A stretch of 64,000 bases of DNA from Hyphomicrobium sulfonivorans (GTDB lineage Bacteria > Pseudomonadota > Alphaproteobacteria > Rhizobiales > Hyphomicrobiaceae). The notes below the pieces were generated by a model that saw only the letters and a list, made by a program, of their open reading frames with translations, was not told where the DNA came from and did no database searches. Positions 57,334-64,000 of the stretch are shown piece by piece. Made by a program: the position numbers and the translations under genes. Where the stretch lies: assembly GCF_013306565.1 (NCBI RefSeq), contig NZ_PZPO01000004.1:638362-702361 (forward strand), read 5' to 3'. The number at the start of each line of letters is the position of its first letter. The stretch's first letter is position 1.

Positions 57334-57603
57334 TGAAAACCCCGACACCTTCTGACCAGAGCAGATGTTCTATCAGCTCGCACCCGGCATTGGAGTCATC
57401 CGACGGTGACATTCCAATGGCGATTCTGGCCAATGGCGATTGCCAATGCCGCCTGCCCGATCGCAATCTGGGCGCAGCAACGGGACGGCTTGCGGACGAA
57501 GCGCCGGCTTGAGTATCCGCACGGCGGCGGCCACGGGCTATTCCTGACGGCACACTCGCAGCGCCAATGCCGCAATGGCCTTGGAGAGCGTGAAAATCAA
57601 AGG

Positions 57604-58041
57604 TCAGAACAGCGTTTGCTTGGCGCGGGAGAGCACGAACCCGCGCAGGTTGCCGTTGGCGCAGGTGACACCTGTTTGCTCCGAGCGGCAGGTGAACCCC
57701 GCCTGCTGCCACATCTCGCCGTAGCGCAACACCGGCCAGTCGTCATTGCGCACCGTATCGCCGACGCAACTGAGGCCACTTCCCGCGCCTGCAACCACAT
57801 GGAACGACCGCCCCCACTCGCCGTCACAATCGGCTGGACGGCGGGGTGGCCGGTTCGATATCTGCATGACATCGCAGCGTAATACGGCCGGCTCGCCCGG
57901 CACATCGCCCAGCGCCTCCAGCATGCAATGAATGTTTCCCGAAGGCGCCTGAAAGCCGCTGAGTTCCTGCGCCTGCAATCCGGCTCCAAGAGCCAGCACG
58001 AAAGCTATCGCCAGCATATTCTTACGGCTGAGCAACGACAT
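57604..58041 (-). CDS. Small secreted protein of the DUF6636-like type
   Basis: 145 residues from the ATG at 58041 (GGGG upstream). Signal peptide ending about GLQAQ, then the pattern FQAPSGNIHCM, VLRCDV, C, GDTV, LRYGEMWQQAGFTCRS and TGVTCANGNLRGFVLSRA that I associate with DUF6636. Six or so cysteines suggest a disulfide-stabilised periplasmic or surface protein. Function unknown. Confidence 0.7.
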   Translation of the reverse strand: MSLLSRKNMLAIAFVLALGAGLQAQELSGFQAPSGNIHCMLEALGDVPGEPAVLRCDVMQISNRPPRRPADCDGEWGRSFHVVAGAGSGLSCVGDTVRNDDWPVLRYGEMWQQAGFTCRSEQTGVTCANGNLRGFVLSRAKQTLF

Positions 58042-58180
58042 ATCGTAACCCCAACGCACATCACGCCAGTCCGCTGGCGCAATACTTATGAAATATACAC
58101 GTCCCTACAAGGAGCAATTGCACGCTTTCATTCGGCAGGCAACGGCGGCGCACCGCCCAGCGCCGAGACAGCGCCCGCAT

Positions 58181-59134
58181 TCAAATTTCTTCGTCCACCC
58201 GTTCGTTCGGGCTCGCACCGATATGCGCCGCCCCACGCTCCGCAGCCAGACGTTCCTGCTTTTGACGTTCGCGATAGCGGGCGCGCTGCTCATCGCTGCG
58301 CTCGCCATGGCATGCCGGACAACTCACGCCATCCTCAAACAACGGCGACGTGCGATCCTCATCGCGCAGTGGCCGCCGGCACGCCCGGCACAGCGCATAG
58401 TGCCCGAGCTCCAGCCCGTGCCCAACGGTCACGCGTTCGTCGAACACAAAGCACTCGCCTTCCCAAAGGCTCTGTTCCGCAGGTATCGTCTCAAGATATT
58501 TCAGAATGCCGCCGTGCAGATGATAAACCTCATCCAGCCCCTGCGCCTTGAGATATGCGGTTGCCTTCTCGCATCGGATGCCACCGGTGCAGAACATGGC
58601 GACCTTTGGCGCGGTGCCCTGCCCCAACAGCCGCTCACGCTCAGCCTTGAACCAGGCCGGAAACTCGCGAAACGTTTTGGTCTGCGGATTGATCGCGCCA
58701 GCAAACGTTCCGACCTCCACCTCGTAATCGTTGCGCGTATCGATCAGGATCGTGCCCGGTTCCTGGATCAACGCGTTCCACTGTTCGGGCTGAATATACT
58801 GGCCGACATCCTGCCGCGGATCGATGTCCGGTTCGCCCATCGTCACGATCTCGCGCTTGATGCGCACTTTCATGCGATAGAACGGCTGCGTCTTCGCCCG
58901 TGAAAACTTCACCTCCAGATTGTCTTCGCCCACCAGCCCACGCACGTGATCGAGCACTTCGGCGATGGCTTCGTCGGGACCCGCAATGGTGCCGTTAACG
59001 CCTTCGCGCGCGAGCAGCAGCGTGCCCTTCACGCCGCGCGAACAGCACAGTTTGGCAAGCGGCTCGCGGGCAGCGGCGCAATCGGCAATCGGATGAAATT
59101 TGTATAGCGCAGCGACGCAGATAGGCAGGTCCAC
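58181..59134 (-). CDS. trhO: tRNA uridine(34) hydroxylase TrhO (YceA, rhodanese domain)
   Basis: Installs 5-hydroxyuridine at the wobble position of tRNA, oxygen-dependent. 317 residues from the GTG at 59134, which has GGAACG upstream; a GTG at 59206 would add 24 residues that lack family similarity. N-terminal ferredoxin-like domain ([10 protein letters not shown]), rhodanese domain with the active cysteine in [16 protein letters not shown], and a C-terminal pair of CxxC motifs (CRAC, CPAC) that may bind metal, followed by an Arg/Gln-rich helix. Confidence 0.9.
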   Translation of the reverse strand: MDLPICVAALYKFHPIADCAAAREPLAKLCCSRGVKGTLLLAREGVNGTIAGPDEAIAEVLDHVRGLVGEDNLEVKFSRAKTQPFYRMKVRIKREIVTMGEPDIDPRQDVGQYIQPEQWNALIQEPGTILIDTRNDYEVEVGTFAGAINPQTKTFREFPAWFKAERERLLGQGTAPKVAMFCTGGIRCEKATAYLKAQGLDEVYHLHGGILKYLETIPAEQSLWEGECFVFDERVTVGHGLELGHYALCRACRRPLRDEDRTSPLFEDGVSCPACHGERSDEQRARYRERQKQERLAAERGAAHIGASPNERVDEEI

Positions 59135-59342
59135 GGGATCGTTCCAGTCGTAAGCATTAACGTCAGCGGTGAAGGTTTTGGCCGGCAAGCATAGCGCAGA
59201 TAGCACCCACAGGCACCTGCGGCCATAGCGCTATGAACCGCGGCCATTGGGCTTTGATCACCATCAAACCGGCGCGCCTTGGCCTTGCGTCCCTAGGCCT
59301 TATCAACGCTGGGTCGCTCAGCAACCATCCCTCTGATGCGTG

Positions 59343-60662
59343 TCAGGCCGTGCGCTCGGCTTTGCCTGCTCCGTTCAGCTCGGCATGCATCCGGTCGACA
59401 TCCAGCGCACCTTCCCAGCGCGCCACAACCACCGTGGCAACGCCGTTGCCGATCAGGTTCGTCAACGCCCGCGCTTCCGACATGAACCGGTCGATGCCAA
59501 GGATCAACGCCATGGCCGCAACGTCAATCGTGTGCGTGGAAGCCAACGTTGCCGCCAGCACGATGAAGCCCGAGCCCGTAACGCCCGCCGCACCCTTCGA
59601 CGTCAGCAGCAACACCCCCAGAATGCCGAGCTGTTGCGCCAGCGTCAGGTCAACATTCGTTGCCTGCGCAAGAAACAGCGTCGCCATCGTCAGGTAGATG
59701 CACGTGCCATCAAGGTTGAACGAATAGCCGGTCGGGATCACAAGCCCGACGATCGACTCCTCGCAACCCAGCCTCTTCATGCGCTGGATCATGCGCGGCA
59801 GCACCGACTCCGACGACGACGTGCCCAGAACGATCAGCAGCTCATCCTTTATGTAGCGAATGAAGCGGAAGATGCTGAAGCCTGTAAACCAGGCAATCGG
59901 CCCCAGCACAAACACGACAAAGACCACGCAGGTGAGATAAAACGCCCCCATCAGGCTGGCCAGTGAACCAAGCGTCTCAAAGCCATATTTGCCGATGGTG
60001 AAAGCCATGGCGCCGAACGCACCCACCGGCGCCAGCTTCATGATGTAGCCAACGATGTTGAACAGCACCTGCGATGTCTGTTCCACCAGATCGAGCACCA
60101 GTTTTCCGCGTGCACCCGTCGCCTGCAGCGCAAAAGCGAACAGCAGCGAGAACAGCAGGATCTGCAGAATATTGCCCTCGGCAAACGCGCTCACAACCGT
60201 GCGCGGAATGATGTCGAGCAAATATTCAACTGTGCTTTGATGCTCCGCCTTGTCGACGTAACTGGCCACCGACGCGGCGTCGATCTTGCTCGGGTCGACA
60301 TTCATCCCCGCGCCCGGCTGCAACACGTTGGCCACGATAAGGCCCAGCGCCAGCGCCGCCGTCGTCACCAGCTCAAAATATATCAGCGCCTTGATGCCGG
60401 CACTGCCGACAGCCCGCAGGTTCGACATCGATGCAATGCCATGCACAACCGTGCAGAAGATGATCGGCCCGATGATCATCTTGATCAGCTTGATGAAGCC
60501 GTCCGCCAACGGGCGCATCTGCTCGCCCAATTCCGGATAGTAATGGCCCAGTGCAACACCGATCGCGATGGCCACCAGCACCTGCACATAAAGGTGCGAA
60601 TAGAACGCCCGCTTCGCCGGGCCGCCCGATCCCGCATCGCCGAGCGGCGCTGAAAGCGTCAT
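59343..60662 (-). CDS. dctA: DctA-type dicarboxylate:cation symporter
   Basis: Inner-membrane transporter for C4-dicarboxylates, 439 residues. DAACS-family motifs are present: [19 protein letters not shown], the first re-entrant loop [12 protein letters not shown], and the second [13 protein letters not shown], followed by [16 protein letters not shown] at 60662 preceded by GGGGGG. The DctB/DctD regulatory pair is not in the window. Confidence 0.95.
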   Translation of the reverse strand: MTLSAPLGDAGSGGPAKRAFYSHLYVQVLVAIAIGVALGHYYPELGEQMRPLADGFIKLIKMIIGPIIFCTVVHGIASMSNLRAVGSAGIKALIYFELVTTAALALGLIVANVLQPGAGMNVDPSKIDAASVASYVDKAEHQSTVEYLLDIIPRTVVSAFAEGNILQILLFSLLFAFALQATGARGKLVLDLVEQTSQVLFNIVGYIMKLAPVGAFGAMAFTIGKYGFETLGSLASLMGAFYLTCVVFVVFVLGPIAWFTGFSIFRFIRYIKDELLIVLGTSSSESVLPRMIQRMKRLGCEESIVGLVIPTGYSFNLDGTCIYLTMATLFLAQATNVDLTLAQQLGILGVLLLTSKGAAGVTGSGFIVLAATLASTHTIDVAAMALILGIDRFMSEARALTNLIGNGVATVVVARWEGALDVDRMHAELNGAGKAERTA

Positions 60663-60775
60663 CGTTGTATCCCCCCAGAAACGCTATGTTGTTTAGGCCA
60701 TGTATAAATCACTGTTCCGGACGTGCGGCGAAAAATCTACCGCAGCGGCAGCCCAGGCACGCAGGAACCGCACGG

Positions 60776-63487
60776 TTAGGCCCCCGTCGGCTCGCCACCT
60801 CCGGCAAGCTCGCCTTGCGGACGCGGCCGGGCGAACAACACCCGTTGATATGCAAGCCCGATGCCGATCAGCACAACGCCAAGGCAGATGAAGGACAGCG
60901 CCCGCCAGATCCCGTCGACGCCGGAAAGATCGAACAGGAAGACCTTCAGCGTCGCCATCAACACCAGCACGCCCGACGCCAATCGCGCCTCCGATGACCC
61001 GCGCCAGATACCGTAGACAAGAAGCACCAGCCCGAGCGCCAGCCATGCAACCGAATAGGCCCACTGCTCCATGTCGGTTGTCGGCAGCATGAAGCCTATG
61101 TTGGCGCCGTGGAACAGGTGACGCACGTTCAGCGTCACGTAGAGAAACGCCAGCAAGAACGAAAGACTAGCAGCGCTGACCGTGTACCAACGCGGGCGCA
61201 CGCCGCGCGAGATACGCGCCAGATACAGCGCCATCAGTGACGGCAACAGATAGCCGAGAAGAAGATCGTTGATGATCCAACCGCCAGCAATCGGCTCGCC
61301 CCTGATGTACGGGTTCCATGCCAAGCCCAAGCCGACGATGGCGCTATAAATCGCCAAACCGGTGAACAGATAGGACGCAACCCGAAACACAATATTGGCG
61401 CGCCCCAGATCGAGTTGCAGCAAGCCAGCGGCGAACCCAAGGCTGACGAAGGTGATAAGCCCCTGCTCGATCAGGTTCGATCCATCCGCCAGCGGATCGC
61501 CACCATTCATCAGGTGGCGGATCTGGAAGAATGCCAGCAGCCCGGCGAAGATAACGGTTAGACTGTCGGCACAGCGGACCGCAAAATCATCGCCATCACG
61601 GCGCAACAGCCGGGCGGAAAGTGCAAAGCACACCGCTGGAACGCCATAGCCGACAAGCAGCCAGTTGAAGATTGGCCAGGAGCCGACGTCACTGCCCATG
61701 ATGACGGGATCCCACGCGACACGTCCCATCACCACGACACCCAGCGCCGCAGCAGCATAGCGAAGCACCCGAATGCGGTTCAGCGTGGCAACATACGCAA
61801 CACCAAGGGCCGACAGCGCGAACGCCACGGTGAGATAGCCGCGGTCGAGCATCGCCACGAGCGCGAAGGACAGCGCAGCGATCGCAGCAGCGGCGAACGC
61901 GCCAGCCGCCAGATGCGGAACAGCTGCGGGCGGATCGCCTTCACTGTTCTGAAATCGGTTGGCGGCATCGGCGAAGATAAACGCCAGCACAAGCCCAAAC
62001 AGCGCAAAGGGTATCGAGCCGTCGAACTGCGTGATGCGCAAATATGCAACCGTCAGCGTGGCGAGCGGCGGCACCGTAGCCGCAAGCGCATAGAGCGCTG
62101 CGGTTGCAATCGGCAGTTCGCACCCGTTGTGCAGGCGCATTGCGGCGACAAGTGAAACCGCCAGCGACGAGAACGCCACGAACGGGAAGTAAACATGCAG
62201 CACGTCAGGCAGTCGCATGATCGCGCCCACCGCAGGCCACAGGCTCGAATCCGGCGGCGGTGCATTAACGCCGCGCCATAGCAACGCAACGGCGATCGCC
62301 ACGACGCCTGCGAACACCGACGCTGCCGCCGATGGCGCTGAACGCCATGCCGTCGCAGCCAGAATGGCCATCGCAGCAGCGGCGAACAAAATCCATCCGG
62401 CATCGGCGCCCGAGGAAGCGGCCACAGCCAGCACCCATGTCACCAGCAGCGTCAGCGCGCCCAGTGAAGCAACCGCGATCCAGTCCGGTTCCGACTGAGC
62501 GTCGGAAGCTTGTGCATGCGGCGCAACCGCAAAGCAAACGCTGACCAGTGCGAGCTGGATCAACGCATGCGCGAACGCTGCCGAAACCCACGGTTCAGCT
62601 GGCTGCGCAAGCACCAGGCCCCACAACACAACGCCCGCCGTATTGATCAGCGCCAGCCACAACCAGCGGCGCATGCGGGCAAGCCCAAGCGCCGAAGCGC
62701 TGATAATCGCCAGGAAGATAACCAGCGCCCAGGGATTGGGCTCCGACGAACTGACAAGCAGCGGCGTCAACATGGCGCCAACGAGGCCGATGCCAGCAAG
62801 CGCCGGGCCATGCAACGCCGATGCCAGCATTGTGGTCAATCCCGCCGCGCCGAGCAGCACGAACGCCGTCCCCGAACCAATTAGCCCGTAAAGCGCGTGG
62901 GCGGCGTAGATAGTGCCGAACAGCACCATCGTTCCCGCTGCGGTCAAAATGCCGGGAATATGCGCTGCCGGCACAATATCCATCGGCAGCGTACGTTCGC
63001 CACGACGCATCCACTCGCCTGCACCCACGAGCGCAAGTGCAAACAGGGCACCTAAGACAACGCGGGTTGTCGGGCCGATCAGCCCTGCTTCGATGGAGTA
63101 GTTGACAAGGAAGATGCCACCAACGGCAAGCGCCGCGCCGCCAACCCACACTGCCCAGCGCGTGCCGATCCGTTCCTCAAAGCCGGGCGCATGCACATCG
63201 TGCTGTCCCGTTACGGGCGATGGCTGAGCGGGCGCAACCGGAGCTTGCGGAACTGAAGCCTCTGGCGCCGCTTCTACGGCGGCCGGTTCCTGCACCGGTT
63301 GCTCGTCGGCAAGCGGTTCGGGCTCTACAGCTGCCCGCGATGTCAGCACACCGGCGCCTTGCAGCTCAAGCTCAAGAGCGCGGATCGCGGCCTCGGCTTT
63401 GGCAAGGCGCTCCTTCAATGCCGTGAGCTGCCCGCTTACCAGAAGCCAAACGGTCAACACCGCGATTAAAATGAGGGTTGCCAGCAT
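60776..63487 (-). CDS. DUF2339 polytopic membrane protein
   Basis: 903 residues. N-terminal membrane helix, a short coiled coil (LKERLAKAEAAIRALELEL), a Pro/Ala/Glu linker (about 50-95), then the DUF2339 start (GFEERIGTRWAVWVGGAAL) and more than 20 predicted membrane segments to the end. Function unknown for the family; very large membrane proteins of this kind are widespread in proteobacteria. It is encoded alone, 113 bases before dctA on the same strand. Confidence 0.88.
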   Translation of the reverse strand: MLATLILIAVLTVWLLVSGQLTALKERLAKAEAAIRALELELQGAGVLTSRAAVEPEPLADEQPVQEPAAVEAAPEASVPQAPVAPAQPSPVTGQHDVHAPGFEERIGTRWAVWVGGAALAVGGIFLVNYSIEAGLIGPTTRVVLGALFALALVGAGEWMRRGERTLPMDIVPAAHIPGILTAAGTMVLFGTIYAAHALYGLIGSGTAFVLLGAAGLTTMLASALHGPALAGIGLVGAMLTPLLVSSSEPNPWALVIFLAIISASALGLARMRRWLWLALINTAGVVLWGLVLAQPAEPWVSAAFAHALIQLALVSVCFAVAPHAQASDAQSEPDWIAVASLGALTLLVTWVLAVAASSGADAGWILFAAAAMAILAATAWRSAPSAAASVFAGVVAIAVALLWRGVNAPPPDSSLWPAVGAIMRLPDVLHVYFPFVAFSSLAVSLVAAMRLHNGCELPIATAALYALAATVPPLATLTVAYLRITQFDGSIPFALFGLVLAFIFADAANRFQNSEGDPPAAVPHLAAGAFAAAAIAALSFALVAMLDRGYLTVAFALSALGVAYVATLNRIRVLRYAAAALGVVVMGRVAWDPVIMGSDVGSWPIFNWLLVGYGVPAVCFALSARLLRRDGDDFAVRCADSLTVIFAGLLAFFQIRHLMNGGDPLADGSNLIEQGLITFVSLGFAAGLLQLDLGRANIVFRVASYLFTGLAIYSAIVGLGLAWNPYIRGEPIAGGWIINDLLLGYLLPSLMALYLARISRGVRPRWYTVSAASLSFLLAFLYVTLNVRHLFHGANIGFMLPTTDMEQWAYSVAWLALGLVLLVYGIWRGSSEARLASGVLVLMATLKVFLFDLSGVDGIWRALSFICLGVVLIGIGLAYQRVLFARPRPQGELAGGGEPTGA

Positions 63488-63749
63488 GTATGAAAGGCCC
63501 GTGTTGTGCAGATCTCTGTCGCGTCACCGTTTAACAGAGACCATGAGCAGCCACAGAAAAATGGCGCCTTCGCAGCAGCGATGGTTAAGCGCCGCCCGGT
63601 CAGCGCCGGCTGCGCAGCTTTGCAACCGATTGAGCTATCTATTAAGCAACCACCGCCAGCGTCGCTTCACCAAATCAAACGATGCAATCGCGCGGATCGC
63701 CCGGATCGCAAGTTGGCGATACCGTCACCTTGCCAGCGGATGCCAGCCA

Positions 63750-64000
63750 TCACCAGGCGACTTTGACGCCGAGTTTGCCGTCGTAAGCGTTGCCGTCAGC
63801 GTGTTCGCCGATGCCGACGAGGTACGATGCGTTGGCATAGATCGCTGCGCCGTCGCCGATGTCGGTTGAGAAGCCGGTGTTGATCTCGAACGTGGTGCCG
63901 CCCATGTCGGCCGCGAACGGAATGAAGCCGGTGGCGGATGAGAACTTCGTCTTCGGATCGCCGAGAAACTCGTACCAGAAGTTCGGCCGCACCCACGCGG
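63750..64000 (-). CDS. Autotransporter, C-terminal barrel end (partial)
   Basis: Only the last 83 codons are in the window; the gene enters from beyond base 64000. It carries the last strands of the beta-barrel and ends LGVKVAW. Over these 83 residues it differs from the autotransporter at 38241 in only two positions (Ile to Val, Ala to Gly), while the DNA differs at about 28 of 251 bases, mostly third positions. The 262 bases between it and the DUF2339 gene (63488-63749) show no gene. Confidence 0.9.
   Translation of the reverse strand, partial: AWVRPNFWYEFLGDPKTKFSSATGFIPFAADMGGTTFEINTGFSTDIGDGAAIYANASYLVGIGEHADGNAYDGKLGVKVAW

Overview
The window reads as a chromosomal segment of a GC-rich alphaproteobacterium, most likely of the Hyphomicrobiales (Rhizobiales). 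The signs are: the ribosomal proteins (alphaproteobacterial-style L10 leader, short-lid adenylate kinase, tailed S3/L22/L5), an intergenic palindromic repeat of a type common in Rhizobiales near 3.1 kb, a DegQ-RarA pair downstream of the ribosomal block, a TAXI-family binding protein, and the general gene style. I cannot name a genus from sequence alone.

Region 1 (1-5.2 kb): start of rarA, a DegQ-type protease, an SDR reductase, an AraC-type regulator and a divergent cupin gene. Between the cupin gene and the ribosomal block lies a roughly 150-nt structured element with the fold and motifs of 6S RNA, then the terminator of the ribosomal block.

Region 2 (5.2-37.5 kb): one of the largest essential-gene blocks of a bacterial genome, all transcribed leftwards. 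In transcription order it is trnW, secE, nusG, rplK-rplA, (L10 leader) rplJ-rplL, rpoB-rpoC, a strong terminator, the str promoter, rpsL-rpsG-fusA-tuf, the complete S10 and spc operons (rpsJ to secY), adk, and the alpha operon rpsM-rpsK-rpoA-rplQ. This encodes the core of the ribosome, elongation factors, the RNA polymerase core subunits, the SecYE translocon and NusG. Hairpins lie at several operon joints (tuf/rpsJ, rplO/secY, adk/rpsM, rplL/rpoB).

Region 3 (37.5-44.6 kb): a YbjQ-family protein, a large autotransporter whose natural start looks frameshifted, a tRNA-Thr-like remnant, tRNA-Gly(UCC), and a Pat-type acyl-CoA synthetase/GNAT acetyltransferase.

Region 4 (44.7-54.2 kb): a metal-handling neighbourhood: a PepSY-like secreted protein, a His-rich membrane-anchored protein, an unusual membrane-spanning RND adaptor with two export-type segments, its RND pump and, further on, a DUF411 protein. 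An omega-amino-acid aminotransferase and a lone ParA-type ATPase with a small tail-anchored protein sit among them.

Region 5 (54.2-64 kb): a polyprenyl glycosylphosphotransferase, a membrane-anchored TAXI binding protein without TRAP permease, a DUF6636-like secreted protein, tRNA hydroxylase TrhO, a DctA symporter, a DUF2339 membrane protein and the 3' end of a second autotransporter. Its barrel end nearly matches that of the first one 25 kb away.

I saw no CRISPR array, prophage, transposase or classical defence cluster. The most interesting points are the RND adaptor fusion with its His-rich neighbour, the 6S RNA candidate, the autotransporter pair and the ParA/tail-anchored pair.
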